DNA of 64,000 nt from JALZUU01 sp964441245 (GTDB lineage Bacteria > Bacteroidota > Bacteroidia > Chitinophagales > Saprospiraceae), in the NCBI GenBank assembly GCA_964441245.1, contig CAYTVR010000005.1, positions 1 to 64,000 of the forward strand. Direction: 5' to 3'. The notes under the pieces are model-generated. The model saw only the letters and a list, made by a program, of their open reading frames with translations, did no database searches and was not told where the DNA came from. The translations under genes and the position numbers were made by a program. Positions 26,107 to 34,671 of the stretch are shown here, in pieces; within the stretch, counting starts at the first letter, position 1; every line of letters starts with the position of its first letter.

Positions 26107-27091
26107 ATGAATCCATTACTCATTGCCTTAGCTATTTTACCTGCGTTAGTTATTTGTTATGCGATTTATCGCGTGGACAAATTTGACAAAGAATCACATT
26201 GGCAATTGATCATTTGTTTTGTCTTAGGTATGTTGGTGACCTACCCTGCGATGAAGCTAGAAGAAATTGGACAAAACTATGGTTTAGAAGAATCAACTAA
26301 TCTTTGGTTGCTGCTCGTATTATCTTATATCGTTGTAGGATTAAGTGAAGAATTGACCAAATTTTTGGCTTTGATATTTTATGCTTATCCTCAAAAAGAA
26401 TTTAATGAACCATTAGATGGAATTGTATACGCCGTTATGATCTCAATGGGCTTTGCTACCTTGGAAAATATTCTATACGCGGATCAATATGGATATCATA
26501 CTACAATTATCCGGGCATTTACGGCAGTACCAGCTCATGCAGTATTTGCAGTTATGATGGGATATTATGTGGGGTTGGCCAAGTTTAATAAATCAAAAAG
26601 ATTTTCTCTAATTGCCATAGGATTATTTATTGCCGTTTTTATTCATGGCACCTATGATTTTTTTATTCTTCAAGAATATTATGATTGGTTAATGGGTTTT
26701 GCAACACTAACTTTAGCGATCAGTATTTATTTTTCAATTCGTTTGATTCGCTTACATCAATATAATTCTCCCTTTAAAAATGTAGACAATAACATAGAAG
26801 TTACAAAAAAGCAACCTATTGATATTGAAGATGCAGAAATCATAGTTTCGAAAGAAGTTACAGACGAAAATATGGACGATGCTATTGCTGATTTAATGGA
26901 AGATAATTTGACAGAAGAAGAAGAAGAAGAAGAAGAAGANNNNNNNNNNNNNNNNNNNNNNNNNNNNNNNNNNNNNNNNNNNNNNNNNNNNNNNNNNNNN
27001 NNNNNNNNNNNNNNNNNNNNNNNNNNNNNNNNNNNNNNNAGAAGAAGAAGAAGAAGAAGAAGAAGATCCTGACTTGGGATCAAAAGAATAA
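26107..27091 (+). CDS. PrsW-family intramembrane protease with poly-glutamate tail, split by assembly gap
   Basis: The N-terminal about 220 residues form a multi-pass membrane domain with PrsW-family motifs: GLSEELTKFLAL, MGFATLENILY, AVPAHAVFAVMMGYY and HGTYDFF. These supply the Glu and His residues of the proposed metalloprotease site. An acidic tail follows, passing into a GAA repeat that encodes glutamate. The repeat is interrupted by 100 N (26940-27039). After the gap the GAA frame continues as eight Glu codons and then DPDLGSKE before TAA at 27089-27091. In the nominal frame the repeat would read as arginine, which is a gap artefact. True length is unknown. PrsW in Bacillus cleaves the anti-sigma factor RsiW; the target here is unknown. 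Confidence 0.85.
26920..27064 (+). repeat. GAA trinucleotide repeat flanking the gap
   Basis: At least eight GAA units precede the gap and eight follow it. The repeat encodes poly-glutamate at the PrsW C-terminus. The assembly broke here because the repeat could not be bridged, so copy number is unknown. Confidence 0.9.
26940..27039. other. 100-N scaffold gap
   Basis: Exactly 100 N, the usual placeholder for a gap of unknown size. The reading frame across it is not meaningful. Confidence 0.99.
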
Positions 27092-27103
27092 TTAAATTAG
27101 TAA

Positions 27104-27448
27104 TTATTTCTCTTTTAACTTTTTGTTATTCGCATGCCTATCCGTATCTCTTTTCGTTTTTTTCTCTAAATTTTTTTTCAGCGCCTGTGTCAAATCTATT
27201 CCTGTTTGATTGGCTAAGCAAACTAATACAAACATCACATCTGCCATTTCATCTGCTAATCTTTCTTTGGCAGTCGATTCATCTTCTTTTCGTTTAAAGG
27301 ATTGTTCTCCATAGATCCGCGACATTAATCTGGCTACTTCTCCCACTTCCTCTGTCAAAATCGCCATATTAGTCAATTCATTATAATAACGAATGCCTAT
27401 AGTATTGATCCAATTGTCTACAACTTCTTGTGTTTCTTTGATTGTCAT
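27104..27448 (-). CDS. MazG-like nucleotide pyrophosphohydrolase
   Basis: A 114-residue single-domain MazG-family protein. The metal-binding pattern is present as LTEEVGEVARLMSR (E-x2-E) and DEMADVMFVLVCLANQ (E-x2-D). Family members hydrolyse (d)NTPs to monophosphates and pyrophosphate, clearing damaged or excess nucleotides. It ends in a Lys-rich tail. It lies downstream of dtd in the same direction (179-base gap), a pairing I recall from other Bacteroidota, and converges with prsW. Confidence 0.88.
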   Translation of the reverse strand: MTIKETQEVVDNWINTIGIRYYNELTNMAILTEEVGEVARLMSRIYGEQSFKRKEDESTAKERLADEMADVMFVLVCLANQTGIDLTQALKKNLEKKTKRDTDRHANNKKLKEK

Positions 27449-27627
27449 AATATATTTTAAATAATTCTAGACTTATTCACATCATTGTTAATAAACTAGC
27501 CTTTTTTTGTGGAAAACGCTCTCAAACTAAGTGATTTTTTAATTTTCTTGGAAAAACTCGTTAAGCAAAATTAGCTGTATATATATGTAGGCAAAAAACA
27601 ATCAGTAAACTTGATTCAAATTATTCT

Positions 27628-28080
27628 TTATTCTTTATTCTTTGAATCCATCATGATCGTCACAGGACCATCGTTTAACAATGCTACTTTCATATCAGCA
27701 CCAAAAGTACCAGTCCCCACTTCAAGGTTTGTTATTGTTTTTAGGGTATCAACAAACGATTCATACAAAGGTATCGCAATGTCAGGACCTGCAGCTCGAA
27801 TATAAGAAGGTCGATTTCCTTTTTTGGTACTTGCGTGTAAGGTGAATTGACTAATGACTAGTAAACTTCCTTGAATATCAAGAATAGATTTATTCATTAC
27901 CTGATTTTCATCTGGAAAAATTCGCAAGTTTGATATTTTTCTACAAAGCCAATTAATATCTTCTTTTCCATCCATTGGTTCAATACCAACTAATATAAGT
28001 AAGCCCGTAGAAATTTTAGATTTTATTTTTCCATCAATAGTAACCGAGGCTTCACTAACTCTTTGAATAACGACTCTCAT
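27628..28080 (-). CDS. dtd: D-aminoacyl-tRNA deacylase
   Basis: A 150-residue DTD that removes D-amino acids (and glycine) mischarged on tRNAs. The two active-site motifs are intact: SQFTL (about 77-81) and the GPVT-type motif in LLNDGPVTIMM near the C-terminus. Length is standard. Its start overlaps the stop of the SRAP gene by 4 bases, so the two are translationally coupled. Confidence 0.95.
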   Translation of the reverse strand: MRVVIQRVSEASVTIDGKIKSKISTGLLILVGIEPMDGKEDINWLCRKISNLRIFPDENQVMNKSILDIQGSLLVISQFTLHASTKKGNRPSYIRAAGPDIAIPLYESFVDTLKTITNLEVGTGTFGADMKVALLNDGPVTIMMDSKNKE

Positions 28081-28733
28081 GATATTGCTTTATGTAAATC
28101 TATTGTGTTAGGTATAGTAGAATTTATTTGTTGAGAAATTTTATAAAATTCTAAATAATTTTCAGGTAATGGATTCAGCAAACTTAGTACTTCTCCAAGA
28201 TCCAGATTTTTCAACCATTGCTTTTGCTGGGTTTCATCTTTTAAGATTACAGGCATTCGATCATTGATTTCACGCATTTCGGAGTTCGACTTCGTAGTTA
28301 TAATCGCAAAACTTTTTAGTGCATAATCATCTTTATACCATTCATCCCAAATACCAGCCATCACCATAATTTTTTCTTCACTTAGTTTTATTCGATATGG
28401 GATACGTTCAGTTCCTACTTTTTTCCATTCATAAAAAGAATCCGCTAAGACTAAACAGCGCCGTCGTCGAATAGGAATACGAAAAGAAGTTTGTGTTGAA
28501 ATAGTCTCCTGTCGAGCATTGATCAACTTTCCAGTATTTCGTCCATCGCGAGACCAATTAGGAATCAAACCCCAAGTTATGTACTGCAATCGTTCCGGAT
28601 TATCATTGGTAATAACATAAGCATGCTGAGTAGCGGCGATATTATAACTTTGGCGAAAGTTATTATTGATGAGCACATTGAAATTATCTTCTATTTCTTC
28701 TTTAGAAGCAATAAACGAAAATCTATTACACAT
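28077..28733 (-). CDS. SRAP-domain (HMCES/YedK-like) abasic-site protein
   Basis: A 218-residue SRAP protein. The family crosslinks its N-terminal cysteine to abasic sites in single-stranded DNA. C2 after Met removal (MCNRF), the asparagine of INARQET (N72) and the glutamate in ADSFYEWK (E102) are all present. The usual catalytic histidine in H-x-RMPV is asparagine here: EINDRMPVIL, N157. The rest of the fold is normal (WGLIPNWSRDG). The frame is intact. In YedK/HMCES this histidine supports crosslink chemistry, so activity may be altered. It is coupled to dtd. Confidence 0.92.
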   Translation of the reverse strand: MCNRFSFIASKEEIEDNFNVLINNNFRQSYNIAATQHAYVITNDNPERLQYITWGLIPNWSRDGRNTGKLINARQETISTQTSFRIPIRRRRCLVLADSFYEWKKVGTERIPYRIKLSEEKIMVMAGIWDEWYKDDYALKSFAIITTKSNSEMREINDRMPVILKDETQQKQWLKNLDLGEVLSLLNPLPENYLEFYKISQQINSTIPNTIDLHKAIS

Positions 28734-29400
28734 GTTATAATATTGTAGGTTAGAAATTTTCTCATATATCCTTAGAAAAGGTCGATTGAAATTACAACAA
28801 ATAATTTTAACAACAAATCAAACTTAGAAGTGGTCTTCACTTTTAAAACAAAAATGGTTTCAATCTTTCATTTTATTATCAACATCAGGATTTTGTTCCA
28901 TTTCTAAAGTGCCTATAATCAGGATTTTATAAAAAATGATTTCCACACGATTTGTGAATAAGTTGGTGAATAAGTACTTAGTTTATTAACAGCTACTAAG
29001 AATTTTAAAATAACAAATATAAAATAATCGATAATTGATCAAAAAATGTTGAATTCAACATAGGTTATTGACATTCGAAGACTAGTTTTCATTTTGCACT
29101 TTTAAAAAAGTTATTCTATTAATAACTTACTAACGACTTGTTTATAAACTCATAAGTCATTGATTATAAACTAAAACTGATGTTAGTTAAGTGTGAATTT
29201 AAAGGCTCAATTATTTAATAATGAATTTACATAAAATTAACGTGATTATTTCTCTACAAACTAACAGCACTGATGATGATAAGGGATTTTAAAAAATTTA
29301 TAATAATTATAATTAATACCAACCAGCAAAGTGGAAAAAAGAATAGAGCAAAAGGATTTATTTTTGTTGGAAGTTTTAAAATGTTTTAAAAATTTAAAAG
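28734..29400. other. AT-rich divergent intergenic region with DnaA-box-like sites
   Basis: This 667-base region separates the divergent SRAP and ctaA genes. A small cluster of DnaA-box-like sites lies at 28939-28973: ATTTCCACA, then TGTGAATAA (reverse complement TTATTCACA, a match to TTATNCACA), then GGTGAATAA. Another weak site is at 29192-29200. A possible ctaA -7 element TATTTTTG is at 29359-29366. I see no gene. Confidence 0.5.
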
Positions 29401-30510
29401 ATGTTAAAAGAAGTTGAAGTAAATAAAATGAACACAAAAGATGTGATCGTTAGTCGACCTGTTCGTTGGTGGTTGTTGGTTGGAGTCGTGATGGTCTTCT
29501 TTCAAGTTTTTATTGGAGGAGTTACTCGTCTAACAGATTCGGGATTGTCCATTACGGAATGGGCTGTGATTCAAGGAACATTGCCACCCATGAATCAAGC
29601 AGATTGGGATTTAGCTTTTGATAAGTACAAAGTTGCTGCGAAGAAGCAATATGAATCATTGCATGGGGATATGACTTTATCAGAGTTTAAGGTTATTTTT
29701 TTCTGGGAATATTTTCATCGTTTATGGGCTCGTATGATGGGTTTTGTTTTTTTATTCCCTTTTTTGTTTTTTTTGTTTAAAGGAATGCTACCATCTTGGA
29801 TGGTTAAACGATTAGGAGTCGTGATTCTTTTAGCCATGTTGGCAGCTACTTTTGGATGGATTATGGTGGCTAGTGGTTTAAATGATGATACTCGTACTTG
29901 GGTAAGTGCTTATAAGCTAATGACTCATTTGGCGATAGCTACAGTTTTGTTTGCTTATCTCTACTGGACTTGGTTAAGGGCACAACAGCCTTTCACAAAA
30001 GATGAAGGTTTTTATTCCTTAAAGCGTTTTGCTTGGATTGTGACAGGAGTGCTATTCGTTCAGATTCTTTTAGGAGGTTTGATGGCAGGAATGCGAGCGG
30101 GCTTGGTTCACCCATATTTTCCATTTTTTGTTGAAGGAGATCGATTATTAGAGGCTTTGACTAACAATTCCGATTTGAGTAGTAAAAGTTTAGTTAATTA
30201 TGAATCTGCTGCTGCTATCAAGGCTTGGGTTCAAATTGTGCATAGAGGATTTGCTTATATTCTTAGTTTTTTAATTTTAGGTTTATTTTTTAAAGCTCGA
30301 AAATTGAAAATTTCTAAAAACTTGAACAAAGGTTTAGTATTGTTGGTAAGTCTGTTAGTAATTCAATTTATTTTAGGAATTTTGACGGTTATCAACAGTA
30401 TAGGTAGAATCCCAATATTTTATGGAGTTTTTCACCAAGCAGTAGCTTTATTGTTATTAATTTCTCTACTAACAGTGAATTATCAGTTTAGTAAAACGAG
30501 AATAAATTAG
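29401..30510 (+). CDS. ctaA: heme A synthase (CtaA/Cox15)
   Basis: The 369-residue membrane protein with about eight helices converts heme O to heme A for cytochrome oxidase. The conserved histidines are visible in WEYFHRLWARMMG, LMTHLAIATVLF, QIVHRGFAYIL and GVFHQAVALLLL. The N-terminal signature GGVTRLTDSGLSITEWAVIQG is typical, and the long loop with GLVHPYFP fits the Cox15 type. A second in-frame ATG lies 9 codons downstream and cannot be excluded as the start. It stands alone between two DnaA-box-rich spacers. Confidence 0.95.
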   Translation: MLKEVEVNKMNTKDVIVSRPVRWWLLVGVVMVFFQVFIGGVTRLTDSGLSITEWAVIQGTLPPMNQADWDLAFDKYKVAAKKQYESLHGDMTLSEFKVIFFWEYFHRLWARMMGFVFLFPFLFFLFKGMLPSWMVKRLGVVILLAMLAATFGWIMVASGLNDDTRTWVSAYKLMTHLAIATVLFAYLYWTWLRAQQPFTKDEGFYSLKRFAWIVTGVLFVQILLGGLMAGMRAGLVHPYFPFFVEGDRLLEALTNNSDLSSKSLVNYESAAAIKAWVQIVHRGFAYILSFLILGLFFKARKLKISKNLNKGLVLLVSLLVIQFILGILTVINSIGRIPIFYGVFHQAVALLLLISLLTVNYQFSKTRIN

Positions 30511-30967
30511 AGTTAATAACTTAATGTGGAAAATGAAAGAAATCATATCATTTTATTCACTTATCCACATAGTTATCCACTATTTGCATAGCGCCTTACT
30601 TATTGACAATTAGATGTTTATGATCAATTTTTGTATTTATTTTAATAAATGTGAATTGTTATTAAGATTGTGCAAAACTATGTTAGTAATGTGAATATTT
30701 TGTAATTTTATGCTCATTTTTTCCTTATTTATATACATAATTGTGGAATACTAGACCTTAATTGTGAATAGTTCGTGATAAGCATTAAATTTTCGAAACT
30801 ATCAGATATAAATTAACGTATGTTGATAAACCTGTGGATAACTTAATAAGTAGTTGGTTTTTCTTATAAAGAAATATCTAAAGCAGTAATCAAAATAATT
30901 TGTTATATTGTAGTAACGCTGGAATTTTTCTATTTTGCGGCTTAGATTTCATACATCAAATTTGTAG
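30511..30967. other. DnaA-box-rich AT-rich region, candidate origin or titration site
   Basis: This 457-base gene-free spacer has two perfect consensus DnaA boxes, TTATCCACA at 30561-30569 and its reverse complement at 30833-30841. Near matches are at 30525-30533 (TTTTCCACA, minus), 30553-30561 (TTATTCACT), 30573-30581 (TTATCCACT), 30690-30698 and 30763-30771 (minus, ATATTCACA and CTATTCACA), 30742-30750 (minus, TATTCCACA) and 30650-30658. Three plus-strand boxes are almost back to back at 30553-30581. The rest is very AT-rich, as an unwinding element would be. No dnaA gene is in the window. Confidence 0.45.
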
Positions 30968-31744
30968 ATGGAACACGATATAAAGGAAGAAGGTAAATTC
31001 AAATATATAGAAACTGGCGGAAGCGGAGAAACCTTGATGCTTTTGCATGGTTTGTTTGGCGCGCTCAGTAATTTTGAGGGAATTATTGATTATTTCTCTC
31101 GGGATTATAATGTTGTAGTACCGATCTTACCAATTTTTGACCTTCCAATTAGAGAAGTTTCTGTTACTGGTTTAGTCTCTCATGTCAGTGAATTTGTTGG
31201 CCACAAAAATTTTGATAAGGTTCATGTGCTTGGAAATTCTCTAGGTGGACATATTGCATTGCTGTATGTTTTGGATCATCCAAAGCTAGTACAGTCTATT
31301 ATTTTGACAGGAAGCTCCGGACTATTTGAAAACTCTTTAGGATCTACTTTTCCAAAGAGAGGAGATTATAATTTTATAAGAAAGAAAACGGAGGCGACAT
31401 TTTTTGATCCATCGGTAGCCTCTAAAGGATTGGTAGATGAAGTTTACGATATAGTAAATGACAGGAACAAGGCCATCAGAGTAATAGCAACTGCAAAATC
31501 TGCAGTGAGACATAATCTTGCAGATAAGCTTCATCAAATAAAAACACCGACTTTATTATTGTGGGGAGATCATGATACGGTTACACCTCCTTTTGTTGGT
31601 GAAAAATTTAATGAATTGATTGAAGGATCTCATTTAGTATTTGTTTCCAATTGTGGGCATGCACCTATGATGGAGCGTCCTGAAGTTTTCAATCAACACC
31701 TTGAACAGTTTTTGACCAGATTAGCTCAAAAAAAAGTAGCGTGA
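30968..31744 (+). CDS. alpha/beta-hydrolase
   Basis: A 258-residue alpha/beta-hydrolase with LLHGLFGALSNFEG (oxyanion loop), GNSLGGHIALLYV (nucleophile serine at about 93), LLWGDHDTVTPP (acid) and SNCGHAPMMERP (histidine). It has no signal peptide, so it is cytoplasmic. The substrate is unknown. It is distinct from the hydrolase at 25276-26082. Its stop codon lies inside the terminator hairpin it shares with the convergent M1 peptidase gene. Confidence 0.86.
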   Translation: MEHDIKEEGKFKYIETGGSGETLMLLHGLFGALSNFEGIIDYFSRDYNVVVPILPIFDLPIREVSVTGLVSHVSEFVGHKNFDKVHVLGNSLGGHIALLYVLDHPKLVQSIILTGSSGLFENSLGSTFPKRGDYNFIRKKTEATFFDPSVASKGLVDEVYDIVNDRNKAIRVIATAKSAVRHNLADKLHQIKTPTLLLWGDHDTVTPPFVGEKFNELIEGSHLVFVSNCGHAPMMERPEVFNQHLEQFLTRLAQKKVA

Positions 31745-31772
31745 TTCAACAATTGTATCACGCTACTTTTTT
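31730..31772. terminator. bidirectional terminator between convergent genes
   Basis: A perfect 16-base-pair stem (31730-31745 with 31757-31772; arm AAAAAAGTAGCGTGAT) with an 11-base loop. T-tracts close both strands. It overlaps the hydrolase stop codon and lies 12 bases from the M1 peptidase stop, so it serves both genes. Confidence 0.9.
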
Positions 31773-31783
31773 CTACAGCACTT

Positions 31784-34132
31784 TTAATTAGTACCTGCTC
31801 CTTTCTTTTTTAAGTCTCTCGCTTTTTGCATAGGATTTTTACGATTGTTCCTTTTATATTTATACAGTTCAAATCTGCTTATCTCTTTTTTAGGAGGGAA
31901 GTAATTATTGTTTCTATCAATATCTGCTGTTTCCAAAAATGGATCAAGGGTAATGTTTCGAACTTCTTTATTAGTAATAAATACTTTCGAAACCTCTTGA
32001 TGATTCTTTCTCCATATTTCTGTAGGTATTCGCTCCACTTTTTTGCTTCCATCCATAAATTCAAATTCTAAAATAATAGGCATGACTAAACCTCCTTTAC
32101 TTTCAAAATTAATTTGATAGTAGTGTTGAGCTTTAGAAATAGTATTCGCTTCTTTTGAAGTTAAAGAATTTATATATTTATTAAAACTATTTTTAGTTTC
32201 TATATTAGCTTTTTCCCGATCATAGTCCGTATAAAAATCTCTTAAAGATCGATCTATTTCATCCTGTGTTTTCGTTATATTTTTTTCATTTCTAATTTTA
32301 GTAATACTACGAGGCGCATCCTTTCTTTTTTCAGCAATAGCAGATAATTGGGTTTCTGGATTTTTATTATCAATTTGATACCATTGAACATTTTTAATTG
32401 CAAGATCAACATGATCGGTGGTATAAAACCAACCTCTCCAAAACCAGTCTAAGTCAACACTAGAGGCATCTTCCATTGTTCTAAAAAAATCAGCTGGAGC
32501 AGGATGTTTAAATTTCCAACGGTTGGAGTATTCTTTAAATGCATAATCAAATAGCTCTCGGCCCATAATTGTTTCTCTCAATATATTTAAACCGATAGCT
32601 GGTTTGCCATATGCATTATTTCCAAATTGAAAAATAGATTCTGAATTCGTCATGATTGGAGTAATTCTTTTTTTATCTCCTTTCATATAGTCTACAATAT
32701 CAGCAGCTTCACCTCGTCGAGAAGGATAGTTTCTAGACCATTGCTGTTCTGCTAAATATTGTACAAAACTATTTAGTCCTTCATCCATCCAAGTCCATTG
32801 ACGTTCATCAGAATTTACAATCATTGGAAAATAATTATGTCCTACTTCATGAATGATTACACTAATTAAACCATATTTCGTTCGTTTACTATAAGTTCCA
32901 TCTTTTTCTGGACGACCACCATTGAAGCAGATCATTGGATATTCCATTCCTATTCTATCAGTATGAATAGACCAAGCAATAGGATAAGGATAATCAAAAG
33001 TGTAATGAGAAAACCACTTTAGGGTATGAGCTACTGATTTAGTCGAATATCTTTCCCATAAGGGATTTCCTTCTTTAGGATACATGGACATAGCCATTCT
33101 TATACTTCCATCATTCATTTTTACCGCCATTGCGTCCCAGATAAATTTGCGAGATGAAGCAAAAGCAAAGTCTCTTACATTTTCAGCCTTAAATATCCAT
33201 GTCTTTTTATCTTTTGATTTAGACTTTTCATTTTTTAATGCTTCTTCTGCAGTAACGATAAACACAGGATTTTCAAAAGCTTCTTTTGATTGATCTAATC
33301 TTTTGATCTGTTCATTTGTTAGAACTTCTTTAGGATTTTGAAGAACACCTGTGGCAGAAACCATGTGATCCGCAGGAGCAGTAATTCGAACTTCATAGTC
33401 TCCAAAAGTTAAGGTAAACTCTCCACTTCCAAGAAACTGTTTATTCTGCCAACCTTCTACTTCATTATAAACACACATTCGAGGAAAGTATTGAGCAATA
33501 GTATATAGATAGTTATCTTCTTCTTTAAAATATTCCAAACCAGAACGACCACCCATTTTCATTCGATCATTAATATTGTACCACCATTTTATTTGAAAAG
33601 TAACTTTTTCGCCACTTTTTAATACTTGAGGAAGATCAATCCTCATCATGGTTTTATTTATAGTATGAGGTAATGAATTTCCATTGGCATCTTTAACATG
33701 ATCTATTTTGAAGCCACCATCAAATTCTGGATTAATACTATTGAGTTGACGAAAGCTCATTTCATCTGTAATTCTTTGAGTTTGGACTTTATAAGTATCT
33801 GAATCTTTGGCTCTCATGTTTTGATCTAACTGCAACCAAAGATAAGTGAGGCCTTCTGGAGCATTATTATGGTAGGTAATGGTTTCTTCTCCATATATTC
33901 TTTGATTCTCATCATCTAAAGTAATATCCATTATGTAATCTGCTTGCTGTTGCCAATATAAATGTCCTGGAGCTCCTGAAGCAGTTCTGTATACATTGGG
34001 AGTAGGAAGCTCTTGGCCTAATTGTCTGAATTTATTTTTATTGATATTATCTTCTTGTGCATTTAGTAAACAAGGAATTACGATTATAAAAAAGATAAAG
34101 AAATGATGAATTATTAATTTAAAGGTGTTCAT
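31784..34132 (-). CDS. secreted M1-family metallopeptidase
   Basis: A 782-residue protein with a signal peptide (cleavage near LLNAQ) and the M1 zinc motif HEVGHNYFPM (about residue 428), followed by the third ligand in WTWMDEGLNS. The N-terminal beta domain (about 55-270) and the helical catalytic domain follow the family layout, while the C-terminus is basic and rich in Lys/Arg. No T9SS C-terminal domain is visible, so it is likely periplasmic. Substrates are unknown. Two large palindromes lie upstream of its start. Confidence 0.92.
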   Translation of the reverse strand: MNTFKLIIHHFFIFFIIVIPCLLNAQEDNINKNKFRQLGQELPTPNVYRTASGAPGHLYWQQQADYIMDITLDDENQRIYGEETITYHNNAPEGLTYLWLQLDQNMRAKDSDTYKVQTQRITDEMSFRQLNSINPEFDGGFKIDHVKDANGNSLPHTINKTMMRIDLPQVLKSGEKVTFQIKWWYNINDRMKMGGRSGLEYFKEEDNYLYTIAQYFPRMCVYNEVEGWQNKQFLGSGEFTLTFGDYEVRITAPADHMVSATGVLQNPKEVLTNEQIKRLDQSKEAFENPVFIVTAEEALKNEKSKSKDKKTWIFKAENVRDFAFASSRKFIWDAMAVKMNDGSIRMAMSMYPKEGNPLWERYSTKSVAHTLKWFSHYTFDYPYPIAWSIHTDRIGMEYPMICFNGGRPEKDGTYSKRTKYGLISVIIHEVGHNYFPMIVNSDERQWTWMDEGLNSFVQYLAEQQWSRNYPSRRGEAADIVDYMKGDKKRITPIMTNSESIFQFGNNAYGKPAIGLNILRETIMGRELFDYAFKEYSNRWKFKHPAPADFFRTMEDASSVDLDWFWRGWFYTTDHVDLAIKNVQWYQIDNKNPETQLSAIAEKRKDAPRSITKIRNEKNITKTQDEIDRSLRDFYTDYDREKANIETKNSFNKYINSLTSKEANTISKAQHYYQINFESKGGLVMPIILEFEFMDGSKKVERIPTEIWRKNHQEVSKVFITNKEVRNITLDPFLETADIDRNNNYFPPKKEISRFELYKYKRNNRKNPMQKARDLKKKGAGTN

Positions 34133-34231
34133 TTAGAAATTATTTGATTATTCAAATTTGTGAAGAGATACAAATATAAATATAAAAGGTTGATTTCCTT
34201 TCTTAATAAATGCCTAAGTTAAGAATGAATA

Positions 34232-34265
34232 AATTTAAGTTGTCACACGTGTGACAACTTAAATT
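34232..34265. repeat. 34-base perfect palindrome, copy 1
   Basis: Perfectly self-complementary about the axis 34248/34249, with the core TCACACGTGTGA. The axis lies about 116 bases before the M1 peptidase start and about 70 bases before a possible -7 element, where an activator would sit. Confidence 0.9.
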
Positions 34266-34362
34266 ACGAAATAGTAATTACTGTTAATTATTAAAAATTT
34301 ATCATAAAGTAACAGATGAGTATAAAAGAGATAAAAGGATATAGAAATGTCTTTAGATTTAG

Positions 34363-34402
34363 AGTTACTAACTTTTTTTTAAAAAAAACGTGGAAAACTA
34401 AT
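34363..34402. repeat. bipartite direct repeat, copy 1
   Basis: AGTTACTAACT, a 16-base variable spacer, then GTGGAAAACTAAT. The second copy lies at 34565-34604 with the same spacer length but different spacer sequence. This copy ends 6 bases before palindrome copy 2. Confidence 0.8.
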
Positions 34403-34408
34403 TGAAAG

Positions 34409-34438
34409 CTATTTAAGTCACACGTGTGACTTAAATAG
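34409..34438. repeat. 30-base perfect palindrome, copy 2
   Basis: Perfectly self-complementary about the axis 34423/34424, with the same core TCACACGTGTGA and the same outer arm ATTTAAG as copy 1. Copy 1 differs by symmetric insertion of three bases on each side, so symmetry has been kept while length changed. Confidence 0.9.
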
Positions 34439-34564
34439 TAGATTGAAATTTTATTAAAAAAGTGAGAATTTAGGCGTGAGAAAGAGGATTTAGGAGAAGT
34501 AGTAATTTATATTATAGATAATAAGATGAGAAAAGAAATAAGAATATAATTATCAAATTTTAAT

Positions 34565-34604
34565 AGTTACTAACTAAAAAAATAAGGAAATGTGGAAAAC
34601 TAAT
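34565..34604. repeat. bipartite direct repeat, copy 2
   Basis: The second AGTTACTAACT-N16-GTGGAAAACTAAT element, offset 202 bases from copy 1. Confidence 0.8.
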
Positions 34605-34671
34605 GAATTTGAGTTAGCATATTTTTTTCAAGTAAAAATCACGGTAAAAGATAATAGAAAAGATAGAATTA

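Larger units (their letters stand above)
34133..34671. other. noncoding region with duplicated palindrome module
   Basis: This 539-base gene-free region lies between the M1 peptidase start and the thrC stop. It contains two modules, each a long perfect palindrome followed by the bipartite direct repeat AGTTACTAACT-N16-GTGGAAAACTAAT. The stretches between are also loosely similar (both contain GATGAG then AAAAGA- and ATATA-rich sequence). A -7-like TATATTTG on the minus strand (34171-34178) may start the peptidase transcript. Confidence 0.6.

Noticed and set aside
27040..27072. Arginine-rich end of PrsW when read straight through the 100 N
   Set aside because: The gap length is arbitrary, so the frame after it is arbitrary. 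The glutamate frame matches the repeat before the gap and ends in a sensible C-terminus.
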